In this document: piece after piece, positions 1 to 8,804 of the stretch
Layout of the letters: every line of letters begins with the position of its first letter
Position numbering within the stretch: position 1 is the stretch's first letter
Assembly: GCF_000974785.1 (NCBI RefSeq)
Contig: NZ_BBWV01000001.1
Span: 1,240,001 to 1,304,000, forward strand
Length of the DNA: 64,000 bases
DNA from: Flavihumibacter petaseus NBRC 106054
GTDB lineage: Bacteria > Bacteroidota > Bacteroidia > Chitinophagales > Chitinophagaceae
Direction: 5' to 3'
Notes under the pieces: generated by a model
The model's input: the letters and a program-made list of their open reading frames with translations, nothing else
What the model was told of the DNA's origin: nothing
The model's database searches: none
Translations under genes and position numbers: made by a program

Positions 1-129
1 GCACGTGAACTTCACAATGGCCGAAGCACCGGGGTGTACCTCATCACCATCACCAACCAACGCCAGGAACTGGTGGCGCATTTCAAAGGAACCTGCTTCC
101 GCACAGGCAAACCACTCCTAAACAACTAA
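1..129 (+). CDS. paaI: PaaI-type hydroxyphenylacetyl-CoA thioesterase, C-terminal fragment
   Basis: The reading frame is open from base 1 and stops at TAA 127-129, giving the last 42 residues of a protein whose start lies outside the window. The end of the hotdog-fold PaaI thioesterase family is recognisable: an ARELHNGRSTGVY stretch, a TNQ turn, and a final strand with FKGTCFRTG. PaaI hydrolyses CoA thioesters that accumulate as dead-end products of phenylacetate breakdown. It is followed 24 bases later by a paaY homologue, and that pairing is typical of paa operons, which supports the call. Only the C-terminus is visible, so catalytic residues cannot be checked. Confidence 0.8.
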   Translation, partial: ARELHNGRSTGVYLITITNQRQELVAHFKGTCFRTGKPLLNN

Positions 130-153
130 ACTCATAAACTTCTAAACAGTTTC

Positions 154-747
154 ATGTTCTACCGCTTCCACCACTTCATCCCCGTTGTACATCCCACTGC
201 ATTTGTTCACCCCCAGGCAGCAGTAACCGGCAATGTGATCATCGGAAAGGATTGCTATATCGGTCCCGGGGCCGCATTAAGAGGTGACTGGGGCGGAATC
301 ATACTGGAGGACGGTTGCAATGTGCAGGAAAACTGCACGATCCATATGTTCCCCGGCATTGTCGTTCACCTGGCCGAAGGCGCTCATATTGGCCACGGAG
401 CCATCATTCATGGCGCCCGGATCGGCCGCAATTGCCTGGTAGGCATGAATGCCGTACTGATGGATCATGTTGAGCTGGGGGAGGAAAGCATCGTTGGTGC
501 GCTTTCCTTTGTGAAGGAAGGAGAAAAAATTCCGCCGCGAAACCTTTGGGCAGGAAATCCCGCAAGGTTCATCAGGGAGGTCAGTGATGAGATGATCGCC
601 TGGAAAACCCAAGGAACTGCCTTATACCAGGCGCTGCCTGCAGAAATGCGGGCCAACTGGGAGGCCTGTACGCCGCTGGAATCACTGCCCGAAGACCGCC
701 AGCCACAGCAAAAAACCTATGAAAGCTGGCATTCAGCAAAAGGATAG
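154..747 (+). CDS. paaY: PaaY-type gamma-carbonic-anhydrase-fold protein
   Basis: A 197-residue left-handed beta-helix protein, the usual length for PaaY. Imperfect hexapeptide repeats run from about residue 12 to 135 ([24 protein letters not shown] and similar). Three histidines are placed as zinc ligands of gamma-carbonic anhydrases: His64 in NCTIHMFPG, then His81 and His86 five residues apart. PaaY homologues are thioesterases or accessory proteins that clear CoA-trapping ring-1,2-epoxide side products during phenylacetate catabolism. It sits 24 bases after paaI in the same direction and is probably the last gene of a paa operon that begins outside the window. A general gamma-carbonic anhydrase is the alternative, but the neighbour and the C-terminal extension favour PaaY. 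Confidence 0.85.
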   Translation: MFYRFHHFIPVVHPTAFVHPQAAVTGNVIIGKDCYIGPGAALRGDWGGIILEDGCNVQENCTIHMFPGIVVHLAEGAHIGHGAIIHGARIGRNCLVGMNAVLMDHVELGEESIVGALSFVKEGEKIPPRNLWAGNPARFIREVSDEMIAWKTQGTALYQALPAEMRANWEACTPLESLPEDRQPQQKTYESWHSAKG

Positions 748-749
748 GT

Positions 750-757
750 TATCTTCG
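750..757 (+). promoter_or_regulatory. Possible -7 promoter element of obg
   Basis: TATCTTCG matches the Bacteroidota -7 consensus TAnnTTTG at all but one position. It lies just before the TTG start codons of obg, overlapping the 3' edge of the paa group. No convincing -33 TTG was found at the right spacing. Confidence 0.35.
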
Positions 758-776
758 CATTCTTAAGTTGTATAAT

Positions 777-1781
777 TTGTCAGAGAAATCGAACTTTGTA
801 GATCAGATCAAGGTGTTTTGCAAAAGCGGACACGGAGGGGCAGGCAGTAAACATTTCATGCGGACCAAATTCAACCCGATGGCTGGTCCCGACGGTGGAG
901 ACGGAGGTCGCGGTGCGCATATTATCATGAGGGGCAACAAGAATCTCTGGACACTCCTTCACTTACGATACCACAAGAATATCCTGGCAGAGAATGGCGA
1001 GAGTGGCAGTGGGAACAATTCCAGTGGCCGTAGTGGTAAAGATATCTATATCGAAGTACCCCTGGGTACCATCGCTTTTGACGAAGCGACTGGAGAAAAG
1101 CAGGCAGAGATCCTGGAAGACGGACAGGAAATCATCCTGATGCGGGGTGGCCGAGGCGGATTAGGCAATGCCCGTTTCGCCACCCCCACCAACCAGGCTC
1201 CCGAACACGCCCAACCGGGCGAACCCGGCGAAGAAGGATTTGTTATCCTTGAACTTAAAGTACTGGCTGACGTTGGTCTTGTCGGATTTCCCAATGCCGG
1301 CAAATCAACCCTGCTCAGTGTGATCACAGCAGCCAAACCTAAAATTGCCGATTACGCATTTACCACGCTGAATCCCCAGCTGGGAATGGTCTCTTACCGG
1401 AACAGTACCTCTTTCTGCGTTGCCGACCTCCCCGGTATTATTGAAGGCGCTGCTGAAGGCAGGGGCCTGGGGCACCGGTTCCTGCGGCATATCGAACGGA
1501 ACTCCATTTTGTTGTTTGTGATCCCCGCGGACAGTAAACACCATCGCGAAGAGTTTGATATCCTGCTGAATGAGCTGAAAGAATACAATGAGGATATGCT
1601 GCAGAAGGATTTTGTGATCGGCATCAGCAAAGCGGATATGCTTGACGAGGAACTAAGGGCAGCCATAGCCGATGAACTGCCACACGAAATTCCACATGTT
1701 TTCTTTTCATCAGTAACACAACAGGGATTGCCGGAATTGAAGGATTTGCTGTGGAAGGTGCTTCACCAGGCCACAGTATGA
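777..1781 (+). CDS. obg: Obg/CgtA family ribosome-associated GTPase
   Basis: An essential GTPase that acts in 50S ribosome maturation and stress control. The N-terminal Obg fold is glycine-rich ([32 protein letters not shown]), residues 1 to about 160. The G domain follows: P-loop GFPNAGKST, switch [18 protein letters not shown], and the SKAD guanine-specificity motif. There is no long C-terminal OCT domain. No ATG exists near the conserved start. Two in-frame TTG codons are possible, 768 and 777. I prefer 777 because it gives [13 protein letters not shown] directly, matching where the Obg fold begins, and it leaves room for a short leader after the -7-like element at 750. Length is 334 residues from 777. 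The next gene starts 2 bases after its stop. Confidence 0.93.
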   Translation: MSEKSNFVDQIKVFCKSGHGGAGSKHFMRTKFNPMAGPDGGDGGRGAHIIMRGNKNLWTLLHLRYHKNILAENGESGSGNNSSGRSGKDIYIEVPLGTIAFDEATGEKQAEILEDGQEIILMRGGRGGLGNARFATPTNQAPEHAQPGEPGEEGFVILELKVLADVGLVGFPNAGKSTLLSVITAAKPKIADYAFTTLNPQLGMVSYRNSTSFCVADLPGIIEGAAEGRGLGHRFLRHIERNSILLFVIPADSKHHREEFDILLNELKEYNEDMLQKDFVIGISKADMLDEELRAAIADELPHEIPHVFFSSVTQQGLPELKDLLWKVLHQATV

Positions 1782-1782
1782 T

Positions 1783-4158
1783 ATGTATAAATATCCGCTG
1801 ATACGGTTTCTGGCTAATCTCCTGCGCTGTTTCTGGATCTTTTTCCCTTCCCTCCTGTTTATCGTGCTGGCGTTGTTGTGTTTTACGCAACTCTCACAGG
1901 GAAAAGACCTGCTCATCTCCTTCACGGAGACTGCAGGCACTTTCGGCAGCCTCCTGCTGTCGAAGACTATATTTCTCGTCGCCATTATTTTCTGGGTATA
2001 TATCAGCTGGTACTCCAGCCGCATGATCTCGTACATCAAAGGATTTCGCAGGCGGGAATTCGCCGATGCCATGGAAAACCGCTTCATGCACCGCTTTCCC
2101 AGGCTGATCGGCTACGGCTGCCTGGTAGTCATCCTGCTCACACTGACCACGCTGGTAACGGACTCAACCTGGCTGCACCGGCAACCCTTTCTTTTCCTGA
2201 TCATTGGTACTTTGCTCCTTTGGCAGGCCGATAAAAAACTGATCGTATTAAGCAGCTACGGGAAAGAAGGCCGCTTCCTGCGACGCTTGTTATGGACGCT
2301 CGCGGCACTATTGCCTTTATTGCTGTTATTGTATACAGCCCTCGGCTGGTTCAGTAAAGTGCCCGCCCTTATCCTCCTGGTACTGCTCCTGCTCCTGGCT
2401 TTTATGCTCTACCTGAATCTGCGCCGCCACCGCATGGAAGCCCTGCACAACCAGTCAAAAAAAACAACCCAGGTGACCCATCGGCGGGGATGGAAAGGAT
2501 TTGAAAACCGGCTGATGCAATTCCTGCATCTGCCCCCGGAAGAAAAGGGCTATTTCGCCGCTTTCAACATTATCTGCCTCACGGGTCTCATCGCTTATGC
2601 AGCAGGAATTTTCATGCTCAGGGCAAGTACGCTGATCGGCCCGTTTCCATTTATATTACTCGCATTCGCCGTCCTCCTGGGCTTTGGCAATATCGTGACA
2701 GCGCTGTCCTGCAAATGGGGCATCAGTATCCACTTCTTCATTTTTGCCTTCGCAGCATTCATCCCTACGCCCGACCATCACCGGGTAAGAACGGATAACC
2801 TGACCAGCCGGCAATTGCCGCCCGACCGGTTTCGGCAGCGACAGGACATTACAGAATACTTTAATCGTTGGGTGGCTGCCCGTCCCGAAATTGATTCGGC
2901 AGATCAATACCCGCTCTATATCGTGCTTGCCAATGGTGGCGCCTCCAGGTCGGCCTATTGGGTGGCGTCTGTATTGGGAAAACTGGAAGATGCCTCCATT
3001 TCAGGTACCGCAACCAACGATGCCGGAGACAATACAAGATTCTCCCATCACCTCTTTGCACTTTCCGGTACCTCCGGAGGTGGTGTCGGACTCGCCACAT
3101 GGTATTCCATGCTCCTGCATCAGCAAAACAAAGCGCCGACCAGGGGATTTGAAGCCGCAGCCCGCAATTACCTGCGCCAGGACTTCCTCACGTTTACTTT
3201 GGCGCGCATGCTCGGGCCTGACTTCTTCAATTACATTCCGGGAGTGAACTGGCTGATGCCTGACGAAGACCGTGCCGAAGCGCTGGAACAGGCATTTGAA
3301 AAGGCCCGCGACAAAAGCTATTACTATGTCGGCTTCGACTCCACCTGGATCGATCAGTGTGTTACGCAAACAGGTATCACCTCAGGCATGCCCATCCTGA
3401 TGATCAATACAACCAGGGTAAAAGACGGAAGTCCGGCAGTTGTGTCTTCCATAAAGCTGACACCCGAACTATACAATCGCCGCATTGATGTGCTCGGCCT
3501 GCTACGGAATGACAGGACCATGCGGCTGAGTACCGCTGCCATTCTCGGGGCAAGATTTCCTTTCATTAGTCCGGCCGGCAGGATCGACAGCTACCGGCCA
3601 CCACCACCCGAAAACCCGGTCTCGCGCGATACGCTGCGTGCCAACTATTTTGTAGATGGCGGCTATTTTGACAATAGCGGGGCCGGCGTCGTACAGGAAA
3701 TGATCCGTGCAATGATGCTAAGCATTCAGACCAGCAGGGACCCCCTCTTCCGCGCCCGCTGCAGGAAACTTTCGCTCCGCATTATCCAGATCACGAACAG
3801 CCCCCAGGGAACAGTTCCCCAAAAACCAATCGGTCCTTTTGTGAACGATCTGTTGTCTCCTTTACTGACACTGATCGGTGCATTCGATATGCAGACCACC
3901 GTTAATGACCGGCGGTTCATCACCTTTGCGCGCGACCTGAACCAACGTGCCGCATCAGCAGGTTTTTATAATGTACAATATCATCCCATCCACCTGTACA
4001 ACGACCCGGAAATCAGGTCAGACACGCTGAGCAAAGGACCTTATGCGATGAACTGGTATATCAGCGACAGCGTACGCAACCAGATGGACAGAAGGCTGCT
4101 CTCACAACCACGATTACAGGAGTTGCTGGATCAATTGTCTTTCCAGGCCCATAGATGA
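1783..4158 (+). CDS. Multi-spanning membrane protein with C-terminal patatin-like phospholipase domain
   Basis: 791 residues. The first ~330 are strongly hydrophobic with roughly eight or more predicted membrane segments, for example around residues 10-30, 55-75, 110-150, 175-205 and 260-325. The remainder is a soluble patatin-like domain: a VLANGGASRSAYW stretch, the nucleophile elbow GTSGGG with Ser431, and the DGG motif with Asp625, together the Ser-Asp dyad of patatins. A lipid acyl hydrolase tethered to the inner membrane is inferred; the substrate is unknown. It begins one base after the obg stop, so the two are probably co-transcribed. Its last 28 bases overlap the 3' end of the opposing glycosylase gene. 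Confidence 0.8.
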   Translation: MYKYPLIRFLANLLRCFWIFFPSLLFIVLALLCFTQLSQGKDLLISFTETAGTFGSLLLSKTIFLVAIIFWVYISWYSSRMISYIKGFRRREFADAMENRFMHRFPRLIGYGCLVVILLTLTTLVTDSTWLHRQPFLFLIIGTLLLWQADKKLIVLSSYGKEGRFLRRLLWTLAALLPLLLLLYTALGWFSKVPALILLVLLLLLAFMLYLNLRRHRMEALHNQSKKTTQVTHRRGWKGFENRLMQFLHLPPEEKGYFAAFNIICLTGLIAYAAGIFMLRASTLIGPFPFILLAFAVLLGFGNIVTALSCKWGISIHFFIFAFAAFIPTPDHHRVRTDNLTSRQLPPDRFRQRQDITEYFNRWVAARPEIDSADQYPLYIVLANGGASRSAYWVASVLGKLEDASISGTATNDAGDNTRFSHHLFALSGTSGGGVGLATWYSMLLHQQNKAPTRGFEAAARNYLRQDFLTFTLARMLGPDFFNYIPGVNWLMPDEDRAEALEQAFEKARDKSYYYVGFDSTWIDQCVTQTGITSGMPILMINTTRVKDGSPAVVSSIKLTPELYNRRIDVLGLLRNDRTMRLSTAAILGARFPFISPAGRIDSYRPPPPENPVSRDTLRANYFVDGGYFDNSGAGVVQEMIRAMMLSIQTSRDPLFRARCRKLSLRIIQITNSPQGTVPQKPIGPFVNDLLSPLLTLIGAFDMQTTVNDRRFITFARDLNQRAASAGFYNVQYHPIHLYNDPEIRSDTLSKGPYAMNWYISDSVRNQMDRRLLSQPRLQELLDQLSFQAHR

Positions 4159-4724
4159 AGGCAGGCATAAGTGCGGTACGGACTCCAGCGGCTGGACAGC
4201 TTCAGTAATTTTTCCCGGAAAAGCTTCTTATCCGTTGCATCCAGTTTATATAACCTGGCCATCGACTGCTGAAGGCCAAGATCATCTGCGGCAAATACAT
4301 CTTCACGGCCGAGCGTAAACATCAGCATCATCTCTGAAGTCCATCTGCCTACCCCTTTGATCTGGGTCAGGTATTCAATCACCTCCTGGTCACTCATCTT
4401 CTTCAGCTTGTCCCATTCCATCCCCTGTTCGATCGCAAAGCGGGCTACGTTCTGCACATACTTCACTTTGGCATTGGACAGGCCAATGCCACGCAACACC
4501 AGCGGATCTGCGGCCAGCACCTGTTCCGCTGTGGGCGATCCGCTATCAAAAAGGGCCTGAAACCGCTTCCAGATAACAGCTGCTACCTTGGTAGACAACT
4601 GCTGGCTCATAATTGAACTGATGAGGTCCAGGTATACGGTTTTGTTCTTCTTCAGCTTCAACGGTGCCCCGGTTAAAATTGAAGCAAGTTTTTTGTCTTT
4701 TGACAAATGTTCCCAGTAACTCAT
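4131..4724 (-). CDS. DNA-3-methyladenine glycosylase, AlkA-type (HhH-GPD)
   Basis: 197 residues. The HhH-GPD fold is seen in the order expected: a helical SSIMSQQLS segment, GIGLSNAKVKYV, then the helix-hairpin-helix IKGVGRWTSEMML and the catalytic Asp region FAADDLGLQ (Asp147/Asp148). It is shorter than E. coli AlkA and lacks the AlkA N-terminal domain, as in many single-domain bacterial 3-methyladenine glycosylases II. It removes alkylated purines from DNA. It is transcribed away from mnmD, with only 28 bases between the two start codons, and its 3' end overlaps the patatin gene. Confidence 0.9.
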   Translation of the reverse strand: MSYWEHLSKDKKLASILTGAPLKLKKNKTVYLDLISSIMSQQLSTKVAAVIWKRFQALFDSGSPTAEQVLAADPLVLRGIGLSNAKVKYVQNVARFAIEQGMEWDKLKKMSDQEVIEYLTQIKGVGRWTSEMMLMFTLGREDVFAADDLGLQQSMARLYKLDATDKKLFREKLLKLSSRWSPYRTYACLHLWAWKDN

Positions 4725-4728
4725 ACCC

Positions 4729-4736
4729 GAAAGTTA
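4729..4736 (-). promoter_or_regulatory. Putative -7 element of the glycosylase gene
   Basis: On the minus strand this reads TAACTTTC, one base off TAnnTTTG, ending 5 bases upstream of the ATG at 4724. Transcription from here would start at or next to the start codon. Confidence 0.4.
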
Positions 4737-4740
4737 GTGA

Positions 4741-4748
4741 TAACTTTG
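4741..4748 (+). promoter_or_regulatory. Putative -7 element of mnmD
   Basis: TAACTTTG is a perfect match to the Bacteroidota -7 consensus. It ends only 4 bases before the ATG at 4753, implying a very short or absent leader. It lies back to back with the glycosylase element inside the 28-bp divergent gap. Confidence 0.5.
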
Positions 4749-4752
4749 GCCT

Positions 4753-5439
4753 ATGGAAAGAATCCTTCAGGTGACGGGTGACGGATCACCAACAGTTGCT
4801 GTTCCCTCCCTGCAGGTGAGTTACCATTCCAGGCATGGCGCCATCCAGGAGTCCATGCATGTGTTTATTCATGCCGGACTGGATCCTGTTCTACAACAAA
4901 CTACAGGTACCATCAGCATCCTGGAAATGGGTTTTGGCACCGGACTGAATGCACTGTTAACAGCAATTGCCGCCCCTGACAGAATGATCAGCTATGAAGC
5001 CTGCGAAAAATTCCCGCTCGAAGACGACCTGGTCCGTTCGCTGAATTATTGCCAGTTGCTGGAAAGAAATGACATGGAAACTTTATTCCTTCAGCTGCAC
5101 CAGTCCCCCTGGGAAAAACCGGTCGCCATCACGCCCCGGTTTACTTTGGTGAAACACCAGGTGGCCCTTGAAAATTTTGCACCGCAACAGGTTTTCAACC
5201 TGATCTATTTCGATGCTTTCGCACCGGCAGCCCAGCCGGAACTGTGGACCACCGCTATTTTTTCAAAACTTTATGCCAGCCTTGAAGAAGAAGGTATCCT
5301 GGTTACCTATTGCAGTAAGGGAGATGTACGCCGCGCCATGACAGCGGCGGGCTTTACCGTGGAAAAACTGAAAGGACCTCCCGGGAAAAGGGAAATGGTA
5401 AAAGCTGTTAAACAAACACGAACCACCAACAACATATGA
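4753..5439 (+). CDS. mnmD: tRNA 5-methylaminomethyl-2-thiouridine methyltransferase, MnmD (stand-alone MnmC N-domain)
   Basis: 228 residues. The SAM-binding motif I is ILEMGFGTGLNALL near residue 57. The family signature NLIYFDAFAPAAQPELW follows, then EEGILVTYCSKGDVRRAM and a C-terminal KGPPGKREM segment, all hallmarks of the DUF752/MnmC1 methyltransferase. It methylates the aminomethyl group at the wobble uridine of tRNA in the final step to mnm5s2U. The FAD-dependent MnmC2 half of the enterobacterial fusion is absent, so this is the single-domain MnmD form. The stop overlaps the next start (ATGA at 5436-5439), implying translational coupling with the fucosidase gene even though the functions look unrelated. 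Confidence 0.9.
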   Translation: MERILQVTGDGSPTVAVPSLQVSYHSRHGAIQESMHVFIHAGLDPVLQQTTGTISILEMGFGTGLNALLTAIAAPDRMISYEACEKFPLEDDLVRSLNYCQLLERNDMETLFLQLHQSPWEKPVAITPRFTLVKHQVALENFAPQQVFNLIYFDAFAPAAQPELWTTAIFSKLYASLEEEGILVTYCSKGDVRRAMTAAGFTVEKLKGPPGKREMVKAVKQTRTTNNI

Positions 5440-6773
5440 AATATTCCGTTTTCGTTTTGCTCTGCCTGTTTTCAGCTGTGATCACCAACGCCCAGCAAAG
5501 GCATAACCCGGTTCCCACAAAAGACCAGCTGGCCTGGCATGACCAGGAGTTTTATTGGTTTATTCATTTTGGCCCGAATACTTTTACCGGAAAGGAATGG
5601 GGGCACGGCGACGAAAAGGAAGCGATCTTTCAGCCAACAGCGCTGGATTGCGACCAGTGGGTGCGGGTAGCGAAACAGTCCGGAGCCACGGGAATCATCC
5701 TCACTGCAAAACACCATGACGGTTTTTGCCTCTGGCCCAGCAAATATTCCCAGCATACGGTGGCCCAGAGTCCCTGGCGGGATGGGAAGGGCGATGTGCT
5801 GAAATTGTTGTCAGATGCCTGCCGGCGCGGAGGATTGAAATTTGGCGTATATATCTCCCCGTGGGATCGCAACCACCCGGCCTACGGTACACCTGCCTAC
5901 AATGACATCTACATCAACACCATGAAGGAGATTTTTGCCGCGTATGGTCCCATCTGGGAACTGTGGTGGGATGGCGCCAATGGCGAAGGGCCCAATGGAA
6001 AGAAAATGGTGTATGATTTCAGGCTGTTTGAAAAGACAATCCGCAAGATCAGCCCGCATACGGTGATCTTCAGCGATATCGGTCCTGATATCCGTTGGGT
6101 GGGAAATGAGAATGGCATCGCCGGTACCACCAACTGGAACCGCCTCGATACTGCAGGCTATACACGCGGCGCAGGAGCACCCAGCCAGGATACCCTGAAT
6201 GCCGGCAACCGCTTCGGCGCCAACTGGATCCCTGCAGAATGTGATGTGAGCATCCGGCCCGGATGGTTCTATCATGCCGAAGAAGATACTAAAGTGAAGT
6301 CGCCGGCCGACCTCTTCCGGCTATACCTGAAATCCGTAGGCAGGGGAGCCAATTTCCTGCTGAACGTTCCGCCGGATACCAGGGGCCTGATCCATGAGCA
6401 GGACTCTATCGCTTTAAATGGATTCCGCCAGTTGCTCACAGACAACTTTTCCAGGCCGCTGGGGCAATATGATGCTGCTACCACCAGTATCAAGCTAACC
6501 AAACCGACAGCAGTCAACTGCGTCGTTTTACAGGAAGACCTTACAAGGGGGCAGCAGGTGGCCACTTTCGAGCTGCAGCTGGAAGGTGCCGACGGCGTAA
6601 CAAAAACCGTCAACGGCACCACCATTGGTCACAAGCGTATTCTCTGCTTCCCCGATATAACGGTTAAACGCATACGCATCGTGGTGACGGCTTCCGATAA
6701 AAAAGCTGTTCTGAAGCCTGCGAAAGCCTTCCGGATCGATCCAACACTCCTGGTGCTGGATGAAAGGCTTTAA
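5436..6773 (+). CDS. Secreted GH29 alpha-L-fucosidase
   Basis: 445 residues with a signal peptide (cleavage near residues 19-20, NAQ). The catalytic (beta/alpha)8 domain shows WFIHFGPNTFTGKEWG, ILTAKHHDGFCLWPS and FGVYISPWDRN. ELWWDGA carries the predicted nucleophile Asp179, in the position of the GH29 nucleophile. A C-terminal beta-sandwich-like region starts at about residue 340. The protein hydrolyses terminal alpha-L-fucose, probably in the periplasm or at the surface. The general acid/base residue was not assigned by eye, and the GH29 subfamily (A or B) is not decided. It overlaps mnmD by 4 bases. Confidence 0.88.
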   Translation: MKYSVFVLLCLFSAVITNAQQRHNPVPTKDQLAWHDQEFYWFIHFGPNTFTGKEWGHGDEKEAIFQPTALDCDQWVRVAKQSGATGIILTAKHHDGFCLWPSKYSQHTVAQSPWRDGKGDVLKLLSDACRRGGLKFGVYISPWDRNHPAYGTPAYNDIYINTMKEIFAAYGPIWELWWDGANGEGPNGKKMVYDFRLFEKTIRKISPHTVIFSDIGPDIRWVGNENGIAGTTNWNRLDTAGYTRGAGAPSQDTLNAGNRFGANWIPAECDVSIRPGWFYHAEEDTKVKSPADLFRLYLKSVGRGANFLLNVPPDTRGLIHEQDSIALNGFRQLLTDNFSRPLGQYDAATTSIKLTKPTAVNCVVLQEDLTRGQQVATFELQLEGADGVTKTVNGTTIGHKRILCFPDITVKRIRIVVTASDKKAVLKPAKAFRIDPTLLVLDERL

Positions 6774-6774
6774 G

Positions 6775-6782
6775 TAACTTTA
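6775..6782 (+). promoter_or_regulatory. Putative -7 element of the mtfA-like gene
   Basis: TAACTTTA differs from TAnnTTTG only at the last base and ends 4 bases before the ATG at 6787, so any transcript would be nearly leaderless. Confidence 0.35.
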
Positions 6783-6786
6783 TAAC

Positions 6787-7587
6787 ATGTTCGGGCTGAT
6801 TTTCTTTGTGGCTTTGCTGATCGGAATGCTGATCTGGACCAGGCAGCAGAAAAAAGCTGCTGACACCCGGCCCATACCCAGCAATATCGACAGTATCCTG
6901 AACCAGGAAGTATCGTATTTCCGGAACCTTGCGGTAGACCGGCAAAAGGTTTTTACTGCAGCTGTCATCCATTTCCTTCGGGTTACTCGCATTGAGCCGG
7001 TCAATACTACCATCACTGACACCGACAGGTTGCTCGTTGCCGCCAGTGCCGTGATTCCTATATTCGGCTTTCCACGCTGGCAATACCGCAATCTGACGGA
7101 TGTGCTGGTATATGAAGACCAGTTCAATGAATCTTTCCAGACTGAAGGCCAGCACCGGAACCTGATGGGCATGGTGGGCAGCGGATACATGAACGGAAAG
7201 ATGCTGTTGAGCAAAACAGCATTAAGGGAAGGATTTAACAACAAAACAGACAAAGAGAATACCGCTATTCATGAATTTGTTCACCTGCTGGATAAGGCTG
7301 ATGGCGCTGCCGATGGTTTGCCTGAAGCGCTGTTGTCCCGCCAGTATACTATTCCGTGGCTGGATCTGATTCATCAACAGATGGCAGCCATCCGGAATAA
7401 CCAGTCAGACATCAACCCTTATGGCCTGACCAACAAAGCGGAATTTTTTGCCGTGGCCTCAGAATATTTTTTCGAAAGACCGGATCTGCTGGAACAGAAA
7501 CATCCTGAATTATTCGGTATGCTCGAAAAGATCTTTCACCAGTATCCCGATTACCATAAGCCTATTCAGCCGATACTTCCCAAATGA
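6787..7587 (+). CDS. mtfA: MtfA-family zinc peptidase
   Basis: 266 residues. A single N-terminal membrane segment (residues 2-17) precedes a soluble domain with the zinc motif HEFVHLLDKADG (His162, Glu163, His166) and the later KAEFFAVASEYFFERPDLL segment typical of MtfA. E. coli MtfA is a gluzincin-like aminopeptidase that binds the repressor Mlc (DgsA). Whether a Mlc partner exists here cannot be told, so only the peptidase part is secure. The N-terminal anchor is common in Bacteroidota homologues. The gene ends with a 26-bp overlap with the opposing dehydrogenase gene. Confidence 0.85.
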   Translation: MFGLIFFVALLIGMLIWTRQQKKAADTRPIPSNIDSILNQEVSYFRNLAVDRQKVFTAAVIHFLRVTRIEPVNTTITDTDRLLVAASAVIPIFGFPRWQYRNLTDVLVYEDQFNESFQTEGQHRNLMGMVGSGYMNGKMLLSKTALREGFNNKTDKENTAIHEFVHLLDKADGAADGLPEALLSRQYTIPWLDLIHQQMAAIRNNQSDINPYGLTNKAEFFAVASEYFFERPDLLEQKHPELFGMLEKIFHQYPDYHKPIQPILPK

Positions 7588-8755
7588 CATTGGAAGCATC
7601 ATCTGCCACCAGCAGGCTTCCTGAAGGAGAAATCGTTACACCAACCGGTCTTCCACCTACCCTGCTTTTCTTTGCATCAAGAATAAACCCGGTCAGAAAA
7701 TCTTCGGGCGGTCCGGAAGGTTTACCATTGGCAAATGGAACAAACACAACCTTGTATCCGGACAATTGTGACCTGTTCCAGGAGCCATGCTGGCCAATAA
7801 ATGCACCGTTGCGGTAGCGGTCAGGAAACTGGCGGGCAGTATAGAACGCCAACCCGAGCGATGCCGTATGTGCACCGAGCGGCACATCAGGCACCAGTGT
7901 TTTTTTAACCAGCTCCGGCTCTTTGCCTTTCATGCGGGGATCCTCATTCGGACCGAAATAGGCATAAGGCCATCCATAAAACCCTCCCTCCTGTACACCG
8001 GTCATGTAGTCGGGAACGAGCTCATCGCCCAGTTCGTCCCGCTCATTCACTGCCGTCCACAATACCTTACTGTCGGGCTGAAAAGCCATTCCCACAGGGT
8101 TCCGAAGTCCCGCAGCATAAATGCGTTCGCCGCTGCCGTCAGGATTGATCTCCAGAATATTCGCCCTGCGTACTTCCTGGTCCATTCCATTTTCCCCGTT
8201 ATTGCTTCCTGACCCGACTGAAACATAGATTTTCCTGCCATCAGGAGAGGAGATGATATTTCTTGTCCAGTGATTATTATAGCCGCCTGCAGGCAGTGTT
8301 AGTATTTTTTCCGGCGTACTGGAGATTACGTCCTGCCCGGCGGAATAGCGGTAACGCAGCAAGCCGTCTGTATTGGCTACATAAAAGAAATCGCCCAGTA
8401 CAAGCATGCCGAATGGCTTGTTGAGCTGTGCGAGGAAAATGGAGCGCTTGTCATAAACGCCGTCACCATCTTTATCCTGCAGCAGCGTCAACTGGTCTGC
8501 ACTTTTACCGTGCGTTGCAGCCTCTGCAACGAGAATATCATTGTTGGGCATCACATAAATCCATCGGGGGCTCTGAAAGCCATCCGCAAATTTCCTTATC
8601 TTGAAACCTTTCGGCGCCAGTGGAGATTTTCCTTCTGTCCAACCTGTTACCAGCGCATTGTTGACAACAGATTTGGAGGCATAGGGAGCAGGCAATTGCT
8701 GAGCCCTTCCATAAAGGCCGGAAAACAGCAAACAAAATATCAGGATCCTTCGCAT
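7562..8755 (-). CDS. Exported PQQ-type sugar (sorbosone-like) dehydrogenase
   Basis: 397 residues from the ATG at 8755, chosen because it directly opens a clean signal peptide (MRRILIFCLLFSGLYGRAQQ). An upstream in-frame ATG at 8785 would add ten residues without a signal function. The body is a six-bladed beta-propeller of the soluble glucose/sorbosone dehydrogenase family: PRWIYVMPNNDILVAEA, DGDGVYDKRS, NNHWTRNIISSPDGRKIYVSVGSGSNNGE, AAGLRNPVGMAF, NERDELGDELVPDY and GGFYGWPYAYFG. It probably oxidises an aldose or related sugar in the periplasm. The 3' end overlaps the mtfA-like gene by 26 bp on the opposite strand. Cofactor use is inferred from the family. Confidence 0.85.
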   Translation of the reverse strand: MRRILIFCLLFSGLYGRAQQLPAPYASKSVVNNALVTGWTEGKSPLAPKGFKIRKFADGFQSPRWIYVMPNNDILVAEAATHGKSADQLTLLQDKDGDGVYDKRSIFLAQLNKPFGMLVLGDFFYVANTDGLLRYRYSAGQDVISSTPEKILTLPAGGYNNHWTRNIISSPDGRKIYVSVGSGSNNGENGMDQEVRRANILEINPDGSGERIYAAGLRNPVGMAFQPDSKVLWTAVNERDELGDELVPDYMTGVQEGGFYGWPYAYFGPNEDPRMKGKEPELVKKTLVPDVPLGAHTASLGLAFYTARQFPDRYRNGAFIGQHGSWNRSQLSGYKVVFVPFANGKPSGPPEDFLTGFILDAKKSRVGGRPVGVTISPSGSLLVADDASNVIWEVSAE

Positions 8756-8804
8756 ACTTTTTGCAAAGGGCTTTTCAAGAACCATTCCACCAATTCATCT
8801 GCAT

